Part shown: positions 8,351 to 16,966 of the stretch, in pieces
Numbering within the stretch: position 1 is the stretch's first letter
Layout: each line of letters begins with the position of its first letter
Assembly: GCA_964609025.1 (NCBI GenBank)
Contig: CAZSQM010000018.1
Location: 1 to 64,000 of the forward strand
Direction of reading: 5' to 3'
Origin: SIG307 sp964609025
Lineage (GTDB): Bacteria > Bacillota > Clostridia > Lachnospirales > Lachnospiraceae
DNA length: 64,000 nucleotides
Notes under the pieces: model-generated
Databases searched by the model: none
Told to the model about the DNA's origin: nothing
Seen by the model: only the letters and a program-made list of their open reading frames with translations
Translations under genes and position numbers: made by a program

Positions 8351-9550
8351 TTATATTCTCGTCTCCACCATCTCATGCAACGGCTTCTTTACTTTCTTAC
8401 GTGTTAATTCCACTAACCGTAACCCTGTCATATCCACCACATTTACCGGAATCCGGTCCTTTGCCGCTAATTCTTTTAAAAGGTTCATCAGTTTTGTGTT
8501 ATATTCCTCAGACTCCATATTGATAAAATCAATTAAAATCATGCCGGACAAATTCCGCAGACGAATTTGCCGCATACAGGCTCTCGCCGCCTCCTCGTTG
8601 ATTTTATAAAACATCTCATCTCCCGCCTTTTTACCGCTTACCGCTTTACCGGTATTTACATCAATCACCGTCAGCGTTTCCGTCGGCTCAATTACGATAG
8701 ACGCGCCGGAGTTCAGCCAGACGGTTCTGGAAAGGGCCTCCTTCTCTACTTTCTGCAGGGAATACAGTGCAGAAAGCGGGAGTCCTTCCTCCGTATACAG
8801 ACGGAGCTTTGACCGGTCCTCCGGCTGAAACTGTTCCGCATATTCGTCCAGTCTTGAAAAAATGTCCGCGTCGTCGGTAATCACTTCCGTAAGCTCCTGC
8901 TCCGGAAAATCCCGCAGCAAATCAATATACCACGGAAAACTCCGGTATACCAGACTTCCCTTTGTTCTATGAATACCGGTTTCACAGATCGCTTTATAAA
9001 GAGCCGCCAGCCGGGCTTCTTCCGCCTTTAGTCTGGAATCCGACGCCTGCACGGCATTGGTACGCACAATTATCCCGTAATTCTCATTCTCACAATTAGA
9101 AAATAGGACTTTTAGCCTATTGAGCTCTTCTTTGTTTTTGATTTTGTTGGAAAACTTTACGCCCCTGGTGTCGTGTAGCAATACAAGATACTTGCCTGCA
9201 AGCTGCAGTTTTCCGGTAACGGACGGCTGCTTTGTCTTAATATTTTCCCGCTGCACCTGCACCAGTACATAATCTCCCATGCAAAGCCGGTTCTGATTTG
9301 CGTGGGGACCGAACAGGTAGGAGGTCTTTTCTTTTAAAGAGCAATAACAGGTACAGCCGTCTTCGATTTCAATAAAGGCCGCGTCAATATTTTTTACGAT
9401 ATTCGTGACCTGTCCGAGATAAATATTGCCGAGGCGGGAAGGCGCATCGGCGGGTTCCGCATACACCTCAAGAGGCTTGTTGGCTTCATCAAATAAGACG
9501 GAAAAAACGAAGTCCCCCCGCTTCGTAATGATTAATTTATAACAACTCAA
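8351..9550 (-). CDS. rng: Ribonuclease G/E family endoribonuclease
   Basis: 399 residues. An S1-like RNA-binding region occupies about 20-110 (GNIYLGQVTNIVKNIDAAFI), followed by the 5'-sensor/RNase H-like part and the catalytic DNase I-like domain. The catalytic aspartates are in TVIDVNTGK and MILIDFINM. The conserved C-terminal block DMTGLRLVELTRKKV is present, but the protein ends about 12 residues later and lacks the CPxCxG zinc link of longer homologues. A TTG at 9550, with GGGAGG upstream, starts the protein inside the preceding gene, a 14-base overlap implying translational coupling. In many Clostridia this gene precedes rplU-ysxB-rpmA; here it is the last gene of the operon. Confidence 0.88.
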   Translation of the reverse strand: MSCYKLIITKRGDFVFSVLFDEANKPLEVYAEPADAPSRLGNIYLGQVTNIVKNIDAAFIEIEDGCTCYCSLKEKTSYLFGPHANQNRLCMGDYVLVQVQRENIKTKQPSVTGKLQLAGKYLVLLHDTRGVKFSNKIKNKEELNRLKVLFSNCENENYGIIVRTNAVQASDSRLKAEEARLAALYKAICETGIHRTKGSLVYRSFPWYIDLLRDFPEQELTEVITDDADIFSRLDEYAEQFQPEDRSKLRLYTEEGLPLSALYSLQKVEKEALSRTVWLNSGASIVIEPTETLTVIDVNTGKAVSGKKAGDEMFYKINEEAARACMRQIRLRNLSGMILIDFINMESEEYNTKLMNLLKELAAKDRIPVNVVDMTGLRLVELTRKKVKKPLHEMVETRI

Positions 9551-10337
9551 AATCCGGCGCACCTCCCGTATATAAATCCAAACGGTGAATTTGCCATGCA
9601 AAGTGATTATACGGCGTGCCGCACGCAGCGCAGAAAGCCTCGATTACAAGCTCCGGCTTGATATTGTTGGCACTGCCGGCGGAAAGCCGCATTGCAAGCG
9701 TTCTTCCGTTTTCATACTGTTCGGCATGGGAAATGACTTCGGTTTTATACTCTTCTGTCACGACTTTCGGCGGACGCACCGCTTTTGTATTGGAAAGAAG
9801 CTCCTCTTTCGTTTCTCCGATGCCGTAAAGGAATTCCTTCAGGTTAATCTCGGTTTCCTCTCCGGATTTTTTCACCTTTTTTGTGACCGGAATCCTGTCC
9901 TGCCCGCAAAAGGCTTCAAAGCTGTGATAGAACGCCTCCTTTTCTAACGGGAACTCGTACCCGTCCTTTAAGGAAACAAGGTAATCCGCCGCAGTAATCA
10001 AAGACATGGCGGTTTCCCGCTTTCTTCCGCTTTCCGGCTCGGGAAGAATCCGGCAACCCGTTACCGCAAAGCCCTCCGTCATTGCCGCAGCGAGCCGCTC
10101 TGTTACCTCCTGCGGCGAGAAAGCGCCTAAAAGTTCCAGATCCATATATTCGGAATCACTGGTAAGCCCGACACCGAGCGGCGACGCAAAGGACATAATC
10201 TGGTGCGGGTGATAGCCCTGGGAATAGACGATATCCAGCCCCGCGCGGCGGACCGCTTTCTGAAAATACCGCATCACGTCCAGATGCCCGATAAATTTTA
10301 AGTGCCCGTATTTTGCAAAACGTACTCTGACATTCAT
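9537..10337 (-). CDS. TIGR03936 / DUF2344 family protein
   Basis: 266 residues. It begins MNVRVRFAKYGHLKFIGHLD, the standard opening of the DUF2344 family, which nearly always sits directly behind the TIGR03960 radical SAM protein, either as a neighbour or fused to it. Its biochemical role is not known; co-occurrence suggests it partners the radical SAM enzyme, possibly in RNA or ribosome modification. GGAGA is 9 bases before the start. It lies 17 bases after the radical SAM gene and overlaps rng by 14 bases, so the three are one operon. Confidence 0.9.
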   Translation of the reverse strand: MNVRVRFAKYGHLKFIGHLDVMRYFQKAVRRAGLDIVYSQGYHPHQIMSFASPLGVGLTSDSEYMDLELLGAFSPQEVTERLAAAMTEGFAVTGCRILPEPESGRKRETAMSLITAADYLVSLKDGYEFPLEKEAFYHSFEAFCGQDRIPVTKKVKKSGEETEINLKEFLYGIGETKEELLSNTKAVRPPKVVTEEYKTEVISHAEQYENGRTLAMRLSAGSANNIKPELVIEAFCAACGTPYNHFAWQIHRLDLYTGGAPDFELL

Positions 10338-10354
10338 ATGCTCTGTTCTCCTTT

Positions 10355-12286
10355 TTAACAGTCCGCAACAAGCTGTTCCTTTGGTATTGACTCTCCCGCT
10401 TCGTTACGCGGCTCGTAGCACACGCCGCCGTGAAACTTTGCCGCGCCGCAACCGGCACAGCCTTTGCGGCAGTTCGGGGTTACAACCGCGTCCCGGCTCT
10501 TTTCGTACTCCCGGTACAAAAACGCTTTGGTTACGCCGACGTCGATAAAATCCCAAGGGAACAGCTCGTCCTTCGCACGTTCCCTGGAGGTGTAAAACTC
10601 CATCGAAAGCCCGGTCTTTTCAAATTGTCTTGCCCAGAGATCGCCCCGGAAAAATTCCGACCAGGAATCAAACATGCAGCCGTCCCGATAGGCGCCCTCT
10701 AACAGTGCGGCGCACCTTCTGTCGCCTCTGGCAAACACGCCCTCTAACATTGTCACATCCGGGTCGTGCCAGTTGTATTTGATACTCTTTGCGTTTAACT
10801 GTTCTTTGATTGCCGCAGACAAAATCTTCCGCTTTGCCATAAACTCCTCTGCGGTATCCATGCGAACCCACTGGAACGGCGTAAACGGTTTCGGTACAAA
10901 GAAGGACGTACTTGTTGTAATCTGCACCTTTCCGTTCCGCTCGGACTTCGGAATCGTATAATATTCCTTTGCAATGTCATTGGAAAGCTCGGCAATCTGG
11001 CGGATGTCCTCCTCGGTTTCCGTCGGAAGCCCAAGCATAAAATAAAGCTTTACCTTATTCCAGCCGCCGTGAAACGCCTCCGTCGAACCGTTCAGAATAT
11101 CCTCTTTTGTAAGCCCTTTGTTAATGACATTCCGCATCCGCTGGCTTCCCGCCTCCGGTGCAAAGGTCAGACTGGACTTGCTGATATCCTGCACCTTGCT
11201 CATGACATCCAGCGCAAATGCGTCAATCCGCAGGGACGGCAGGGAAATATTGACTCCGTCCTTCTGGAACGTATCAATCAGGAAATAAACCAGTTCCTTT
11301 AAGCAGGAATAATCGCTGGAACTCAGTGAGGAAAGGGAAATTTCCTCGTGTCCGGTGGAACGGAGCATGGTTGTTGCAAGCTTTTTTAAATAGTCCGCGT
11401 TTCTTTCCCGAATCGGGCGGTACAACATACCTGCCTGACAGAAACGGCACCCGCGGATACAGCCGCGCTGGATTTCCAGAACTACCCGGTCCTGGATTGC
11501 ACGAAGATACGGCACCAACGGCTTTTCCGGGTAAAATGTATCGGACAGTTCCATTTCTATCTGTTTCCGGATCACGCGCTTTGCATGGGAATTGACCGGT
11601 TCAAAGGACGCAAGCGTCCCGTCCTCATGGTAGGAAGCCTCGTAAAACTGCGGCACATACATTCCTTCGATTTCCGCAACGGTTTCCAGAAACTCCTTCC
11701 GGGTGCCGCCGCGCTTTTTATGCTCCTTGTATTTGTCCAGAATTTCATAATAAACCGTTTCTCCCTCGCCCAGATAAAAGAAGTCAAAAAACTCCGCAAG
11801 AGGCTCCGGGTTATACGCGCAGGGACCTCCGCCCACTACAATCGGGTCTTCCTCGGTACGGTCCGTGGCATGTAACGGGATTCCCGCAAGGTCTAAAATC
11901 TGCAAAATATTGGTGTAACACATCTCGTATTGCAGCGTGATTCCTAAAAAATCAAAATTTTTTAACGGCTCCTGGGACTCTAAGGCAAACAGCGGAATGT
12001 TCTTTTCCCGCAGAATCTTGTCCAAATCCGGCCACGGGGAATACACCCGCTCACAGTAGGTATCCTCTCTTTTGTTAAACATATCATATAAAATCTGAAT
12101 GCCGAGATGTGACATTCCGACCTCGTACACGTCGGGAAAGCACATGCAAAAACGGATTTTTACCTCTCTCGGATTTTTGATTACCATATTCACTTCGCCG
12201 CCGATATACCGCACCGGTTTTTCCACCGAAAGCAGAATTTCATCGGAAAGCGCCAATTTACGCACAAATGTCGGTTGCTCTGCCAT
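10355..12286 (-). CDS. TIGR03960 family B12-binding/radical SAM protein
   Basis: 643 residues. The N-terminal 200 residues form a B12-binding-like Rossmann region (FPDVYEVGMSHLGIQILYDM; VVGGGPCAYNPEPLAEFFD). The radical SAM core carries the CxxxCxxC cluster in RGCIRGCRFCQAGMLYRP (about residue 275), which binds the [4Fe-4S] cluster that cleaves S-adenosylmethionine. The C-terminus has a further Cys-rich patch, CRKGCAGCGAAKFHGGVC. The target is unknown. ATG 12286 is chosen because AGGAGG ends 6 bases earlier; the ATG at 12292 overlaps the ribosome binding site. First gene of a three-gene operon with a mapped-looking promoter. Confidence 0.92.
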   Translation of the reverse strand: MAEQPTFVRKLALSDEILLSVEKPVRYIGGEVNMVIKNPREVKIRFCMCFPDVYEVGMSHLGIQILYDMFNKREDTYCERVYSPWPDLDKILREKNIPLFALESQEPLKNFDFLGITLQYEMCYTNILQILDLAGIPLHATDRTEEDPIVVGGGPCAYNPEPLAEFFDFFYLGEGETVYYEILDKYKEHKKRGGTRKEFLETVAEIEGMYVPQFYEASYHEDGTLASFEPVNSHAKRVIRKQIEMELSDTFYPEKPLVPYLRAIQDRVVLEIQRGCIRGCRFCQAGMLYRPIRERNADYLKKLATTMLRSTGHEEISLSSLSSSDYSCLKELVYFLIDTFQKDGVNISLPSLRIDAFALDVMSKVQDISKSSLTFAPEAGSQRMRNVINKGLTKEDILNGSTEAFHGGWNKVKLYFMLGLPTETEEDIRQIAELSNDIAKEYYTIPKSERNGKVQITTSTSFFVPKPFTPFQWVRMDTAEEFMAKRKILSAAIKEQLNAKSIKYNWHDPDVTMLEGVFARGDRRCAALLEGAYRDGCMFDSWSEFFRGDLWARQFEKTGLSMEFYTSRERAKDELFPWDFIDVGVTKAFLYREYEKSRDAVVTPNCRKGCAGCGAAKFHGGVCYEPRNEAGESIPKEQLVADC

Positions 12287-12322
12287 AACCATCCTCCTGA
12301 ATGCAACATCATAATCCTTATC

Positions 12323-12351
12323 AGTATAACATAGTTTGTTTCTTCCGTAAA
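12323..12351 (-). promoter_or_regulatory. Promoter of the radical SAM-RNase operon
   Basis: Minus strand TTTACG (12346-12351), 17-bp spacer, extended -10 TGTTATACT (TATACT 12323-12328). Confidence 0.65.
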
Positions 12352-12370
12352 GAATCCGCCGGAATAATGG

Positions 12371-12399
12371 TTGAAATTATCCGGTAACTACGCTATACT
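12371..12399 (+). promoter_or_regulatory. Promoter of the zinc-ribbon membrane protein gene
   Basis: TTGAAA (12371-12376), 17-bp spacer, TATACT (12394-12399). Divergent from the radical SAM operon promoter, with -35 boxes 19 bp apart. Confidence 0.75.
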
Positions 12400-12440
12400 G
12401 AAAGGTAGTGTTATATTTACAAACAGAAGGAGGAAATACC

Positions 12441-13352
12441 ATGCCGTGGTGTCCGAATTGTAAAACAGAATATCGTGAGGGAATTACGCACTGTGCGGAT
12501 TGTAAGGCTGAACTGGTTGCGACCTTGGATTTGAAAGAGATAAGGCGGCAGAATGCAACCGCTCTCTTAGTTAAGATTGACGGAGAACAAAAGGAGTTTA
12601 TCAAAAAGCTGGCTGATTTTTTGGAATACTCCGGGATTGCGGTAAACTTAGAGGAGGAGGACGGTCTGATTGCCGTCTACACCGCACCGGAGGATTTGAA
12701 AGAAGCAAAACGTCATTTTCAGGCGTTTTATTCCGTGGAAACCGAACGCGCTATGGAAGAGGCGGCGGAGAACGCATTTCTCTCCGGCGAGGAAACCGAA
12801 GAGGCGCAGGAGCTTTTTGATGACGAGGAAGAGGCTTCCGATACGGAGGACGACTCTGCTTCTTCAAAGAAAACCCGCCGTAACGAAAAGAATTATGTCA
12901 GTTCCGTTTCCCGCTACAACGACTACCGCTCTTCCGGCTTTACGTTTACGATATTCGGCGTTTTAGGCATTGCGTTTGCCCTGCTGAATATGCTTGGCGT
13001 CATTCCGCTGTTCGGCTCCCTGTACTCCTCTGCCGTCATTCTTCTTATGTTTGCGGCATTTCTGGCAATGGGTATCTTTTCCTTTGTCAAATCCGGCAAA
13101 TTAAAATCCGAGGCAGCCGGGGAAGAAAAACTGACTGTCGAAGTAAAGAAGTGGTTAGAAGAAAATGTTACCGAAGATATGTTGCGTGCTTACGATGAAA
13201 AATGCAACGAAGACGGCGCAAAAAGTACGGAACTGCTTTATTTAAACCGTCTGGACCGGCTTTGTGAAACGCTGCTTCAGACGTTTCCCGACTTAAACGC
13301 TTCCTTTGCGGAACAACTGATTGAAGACTTTTACAGCGCCCATTTCGACTAG
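12441..13352 (+). CDS. Zinc-ribbon, DUF2007-like membrane protein
   Basis: 303 residues. The N-terminus is a four-cysteine zinc ribbon: CPNC at 4-7 and CADC at 18-21. Residues about 30-95 resemble the signal-transducing DUF2007 fold (ALLVKIDGEQKEFIKKLADF). An acidic linker follows, then two hydrophobic segments at about 168-187 and 192-215, and a helical C-terminal tail of about 80 residues. This architecture is common in Lachnospiraceae but has no assigned function. ATG 12441 is preceded by AAGGAGGA; upstream in-frame starts lack one. It is a single-gene unit ending at a large hairpin. Confidence 0.7.
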   Translation: MPWCPNCKTEYREGITHCADCKAELVATLDLKEIRRQNATALLVKIDGEQKEFIKKLADFLEYSGIAVNLEEEDGLIAVYTAPEDLKEAKRHFQAFYSVETERAMEEAAENAFLSGEETEEAQELFDDEEEASDTEDDSASSKKTRRNEKNYVSSVSRYNDYRSSGFTFTIFGVLGIAFALLNMLGVIPLFGSLYSSAVILLMFAAFLAMGIFSFVKSGKLKSEAAGEEKLTVEVKKWLEENVTEDMLRAYDEKCNEDGAKSTELLYLNRLDRLCETLLQTFPDLNASFAEQLIEDFYSAHFD

Positions 13353-13377
13353 TGTGCAAAACTGAATAAACGTAACG

Positions 13378-13413
13378 AACATTGCCGCCTTATTTTTACA
13401 AGGCGGCAATGTT
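13378..13413. terminator. 14-bp hairpin between convergent genes
   Basis: Perfect 14-bp stem (13378-13391 with 13400-13413, arm AACATTGCCGCCTT) with an 8-nt loop. There is no clean U-tract on either side, but position between two converging genes fits a shared terminator. Confidence 0.6.
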
Positions 13414-13444
13414 TGTTGTAGTTAAGAATTCGTGTGACAAGCCC

Positions 13445-16400
13445 CTACTCCTCCAAATCCGTAAACAGTTCAATGATTTCTTCCTGGGTCAGTTTGTCGA
13501 GGAACGTTTCGCCCTCCTCAATGACCGCCTGGAATAAATGCTGTTTCTTTTGCTGTAAACGGTAAATCTTTTCCTCGATGGTTCCCTTCGTCAGAAGCCT
13601 TATGATATGAACGTTCTTTGTCTGTCCGATACGATGAGCACGGTCCGACGCCTGTTCTTCTACGGCAGGGTTCCACCAAGGGTCGAAATGAATGACAGTA
13701 TCGGCGCCGATCAGATTCAGACCGGTGCCGCCTGCTTTTAAGGAAATCAAAAACAAATCTCCCTCTCCCGCATTAAACCGTTTTACATACTCCTGACGTT
13801 CCGCCGGTTTTGTGGCGCCGCTTAGGTAAAAATAGGAGAATCCTGCTTCCGTCAAGGCATCCTTTAACAGTTCCAGCATTGAGGTAAACTGGGAAAATAC
13901 CAGAATACGGTGACCGCTTTTTTTAAGCTCGTCCGTAATCTGTAAAAACAGGGAAACTTTTCCGCTTCCGCCGTCATAGTTTTCCAAAAACATTCCCGGA
14001 TGACAGCAGATCTGACGAAGCCTTGTCAATGCGGCAAGAATCTGCATCCGGTTCTTTTCCGCACCGAGGTGTAAAAGTCCGCTTGAAAGCTCTTTCCGCG
14101 CCTGTTTTGCATAAGAAAGGTACACTAATCTCTGCTCCTCGGTCAGCTCCGTTACCAGTTTGGTTTCAATCTTGTCCGGAAGCTCGGACAAAACATCTTC
14201 TTTCATACGCCGCAGCAAAAACGGTTTTACCCGGCGGTTTAACTGCTGCAACGGGGAAACCTGTCCTTTGCTTGTGGGACGTTCATAGCGCCGTATAAAA
14301 CGAGTATAGCTAAACAGATAGCCCGGCATGATAAAGTCAAAAATAGACCAAAGCTCCGATAAGGAATTTTCAATCGGCGTACCGGTTAAGGCAAACCTCG
14401 CCTTTGCATGCAGCTCTTTTACCGAACGGGCGTTGCCTGTCATGGCATTTTTAATGAACTGCGCCTCGTCGATAAATACCGTATGAAAACGTTTCTCCCG
14501 ATAAGATTCCAAATCCCTGCGGAGCAGCGGATAGGACGTAATACACAAATCCCATTCTTCCGTATGTGCAAGCAGCGCCTGACGTTCCTCCGGCGTTCCC
14601 TGAATAATCCTGGTACGAAAATGCGGCGCATAGGTTTCTACCTCGTCTAACCAGTTATAAAGCAACGAAGTCGGACAGACTACCAGAAACGGCACGTCGG
14701 AAAAGCTCTCCTGTTCCAATACGGACGCCATGTAGGTAATCGCCTGCAAGGTCTTTCCCAATCCCATATCATCCGCCAAAACACCGCCGAACCCGTTGTC
14801 CGCAAGCATTCTCAGCCATGAAAAGCCAACCTTCTGATACTCTCTCAGCTCAATGCGAATCGAAGCGGGAACCGCGTACTCCCGCTTTTCGGGAGAAAGA
14901 AGGCGATCAAGCAATGCCGAAACCCGCTCCCCTTTCATCACTTCAATCCCCAGTTCCTGCGGCAGAGAATCCAGATAAACCGCGTTACTTTTCGGAACCC
15001 GCAAAAGGCCGTTTTTATCAAAGTCCCGGTAAGACAAATTCATGTTTTCCAGTAAAGTCGCCGCTTTGATAAAGGTTTCGTCCGTCAGGTCGATAAAACT
15101 GCCGTCCGTTAAGCGGTGGTACTTTTTCTTCTGACGGTAAGAATAAAACACGGCGCGGAGTTCTTCTCCGGATACATCCTCGTACTGAAATTCCACCTGT
15201 AGCAGGTCTTCTTCCGGCGGCATGTTTACCCCGATACGCACGGAGGTACGCTTCTTTGCACGCATTTTGTTAAAATCGTCCGAGGAATAAAGCGTCGCAT
15301 AGTCCGCCAAAGCCGAAATGCCCTCGGTAATCAGAGTGTAAATATGTTCTTCGTTTTTCATCAGATAAAAACCGTTGTGCGGCTCAAACCCATACTCCTC
15401 CAAAACGGTGCAAATCTGCTCCTCCCGTTCCTTTTCACGCACTAAAATATACCCTCCGAGCGCAGGAGCGTCAAAGGAATTAAATTCATATTCGCCGTAG
15501 ACGTAGTACAACGTCGCCCGTACCGCGGTATGGAATACGTCAAAATACAGTTTTGCGGAAAAAGGCAGCGTAAGATACTTGTCCCGTACTTCATCCGGAA
15601 TTTCCACCTGAAGCGTTTCATGAATCACCGGCAGCACATACTCCAGAAAGGCATTCTCATACTCGTCTTCAAACACAAGCGGCGCTTTGTCGTCGCCGAG
15701 CGTGGAGTAAAACGGCAGATAAGTCTTCATAAAACGCTCACCCGGCAGATACAGCGTATTATCCCGCAAAAGAAGGGAGCCGTCCGCCGTAATCGGAACG
15801 ACATGCTCCTGGTCCCTGTAATTCATGGTAACAGAGCCGTCCCGCATGAGAATATCGTACTCTATCGGCGGATTTCCCTGTACAAAGCGTACTTTCTCCA
15901 ACTCCGTCTCCGAAAGCTTTAACGTAAAAGGAAGCTCTTCGCAAAACGTCAAAACTTTTACCAAAAGCCGTTGATTCAGCACAATTTTAGACTTTTGAAA
16001 TAATTGCGCGCTGTTTTTTCCGTCCAGCAGCCCTAAAATTTCAACATAAGAAAGCAATTCCCGCAAAAGCTGTTCCGAAGCATGGTCGAAGCTGCTCTCT
16101 CCCGGCACATAACAGAACTCTTTTCCGAGGATGATTCTTTCGTTAGCTTTATAATCCGTAAGAAAATGTTTTAACATCTGTACCCGATACATTTTTGTAA
16201 TTCCGACACGCAGCGACAAATAGACCGGGTCGTTATCGCTTCGCAACAGCCCCGGAATCTCAATGCAGGGTTCTACATGGTAAATCTCTTTATCGTAATG
16301 CGGCTCCTGCGCGTCGATAAAGTATTGGACAAGCTTGTGGACACGCATATCCTTCGGCTTCGGATGCCCGTATTTTTTTTCTTCCTGCTCCTGATACTGC

Positions 16401-16675
16401 TGCAAATAAAGCAGTGCGGCTACGGTATGCTTGCAGGCGCCCTTCTGGACATACATGGCAGGACAATTACAGGCAAACTCAAGGTCCTTTTCTTCTGTTT
16501 CCTCTACGGTAACACGATACCGCTGTCTGCCCTGTATGATAAAATTGTAAAGTTTCCGATCTTTGGAGGAGGTAGCATGAATAACGCGCTTTTCCTTAAA
16601 ATAGGTAAGCCCGCGCTGAAACACCAGATCATCGGCTGCAAGGTTTTTAATTTTACTTCTGGTAAGTCGTATCAT
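13445..16675 (-). CDS. SWIM zinc finger plus SNF2-type helicase
   Basis: 1076 residues. The N-terminus carries a SWIM zinc finger, CNCPAMYVQKGACKH (about residues 69-83), matching CxCx(n)CxH. A long middle region (DUF3670/SNF2_assoc-like, about 100-600) precedes the SNF2 ATPase: Walker A GVLADDMGLGKTLQAI, Walker B-type DEAQFIKN, motif III LTGTPIENSLSELWSIFDF. The C-terminal helicase lobe has LKAGGTGLNLIGADTVIH and SDRAHRIGQTKNVHIIRL. These ATP-dependent DNA translocases are linked to transcription or DNA repair; HepA/RapA-type function is possible. ATG 16675 is chosen because GAGAGGTG ends 6 bases upstream; a GTG at 16684 overlaps that site. Confidence 0.92.
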   Translation of the reverse strand: MIRLTRSKIKNLAADDLVFQRGLTYFKEKRVIHATSSKDRKLYNFIIQGRQRYRVTVEETEEKDLEFACNCPAMYVQKGACKHTVAALLYLQQYQEQEEKKYGHPKPKDMRVHKLVQYFIDAQEPHYDKEIYHVEPCIEIPGLLRSDNDPVYLSLRVGITKMYRVQMLKHFLTDYKANERIILGKEFCYVPGESSFDHASEQLLRELLSYVEILGLLDGKNSAQLFQKSKIVLNQRLLVKVLTFCEELPFTLKLSETELEKVRFVQGNPPIEYDILMRDGSVTMNYRDQEHVVPITADGSLLLRDNTLYLPGERFMKTYLPFYSTLGDDKAPLVFEDEYENAFLEYVLPVIHETLQVEIPDEVRDKYLTLPFSAKLYFDVFHTAVRATLYYVYGEYEFNSFDAPALGGYILVREKEREEQICTVLEEYGFEPHNGFYLMKNEEHIYTLITEGISALADYATLYSSDDFNKMRAKKRTSVRIGVNMPPEEDLLQVEFQYEDVSGEELRAVFYSYRQKKKYHRLTDGSFIDLTDETFIKAATLLENMNLSYRDFDKNGLLRVPKSNAVYLDSLPQELGIEVMKGERVSALLDRLLSPEKREYAVPASIRIELREYQKVGFSWLRMLADNGFGGVLADDMGLGKTLQAITYMASVLEQESFSDVPFLVVCPTSLLYNWLDEVETYAPHFRTRIIQGTPEERQALLAHTEEWDLCITSYPLLRRDLESYREKRFHTVFIDEAQFIKNAMTGNARSVKELHAKARFALTGTPIENSLSELWSIFDFIMPGYLFSYTRFIRRYERPTSKGQVSPLQQLNRRVKPFLLRRMKEDVLSELPDKIETKLVTELTEEQRLVYLSYAKQARKELSSGLLHLGAEKNRMQILAALTRLRQICCHPGMFLENYDGGSGKVSLFLQITDELKKSGHRILVFSQFTSMLELLKDALTEAGFSYFYLSGATKPAERQEYVKRFNAGEGDLFLISLKAGGTGLNLIGADTVIHFDPWWNPAVEEQASDRAHRIGQTKNVHIIRLLTKGTIEEKIYRLQQKKQHLFQAVIEEGETFLDKLTQEEIIELFTDLEE

Positions 16676-16717
16676 AAGATGCACCTCTCAAAAAAAGGAA
16701 TCAATCCGTAACATCTT

Positions 16718-16746
16718 ATTATACCACGTTTCAAAAGGATTTTCTA
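16718..16746 (-). promoter_or_regulatory. Promoter of the SNF2 gene
   Basis: Extended -10 TGGTATAAT on the minus strand (TATAAT 16718-16723), 17-bp spacer, weak -35 TAGAAA (16741-16746). Confidence 0.6.
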
Positions 16747-16909
16747 CCGAATCGGACAATTTTCCTACATTTTTTTGCCAAAGTCTTTGCAACCGGATTT
16801 CGTGTTTTATACCGGATGATTTACAATCAAAAATTTCACCAAACTGCACATGTAAATACAAGCATTTACAATAAATCTTCTACAATTCCACGAAATTACA
16901 GAAACCCTC

Positions 16910-16938
16910 TTGAATTTTCCGTTAAACAGTATTACAAT
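16910..16938 (+). promoter_or_regulatory. Promoter of the SulP transporter gene
   Basis: TTGAAT (16910-16915), 17-bp spacer, TACAAT (16933-16938), placing the start of transcription about 20 bases before the gene. Confidence 0.6.
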
Positions 16939-16966
16939 AAAGCCCGCACAAAAGGAGGATATATCA

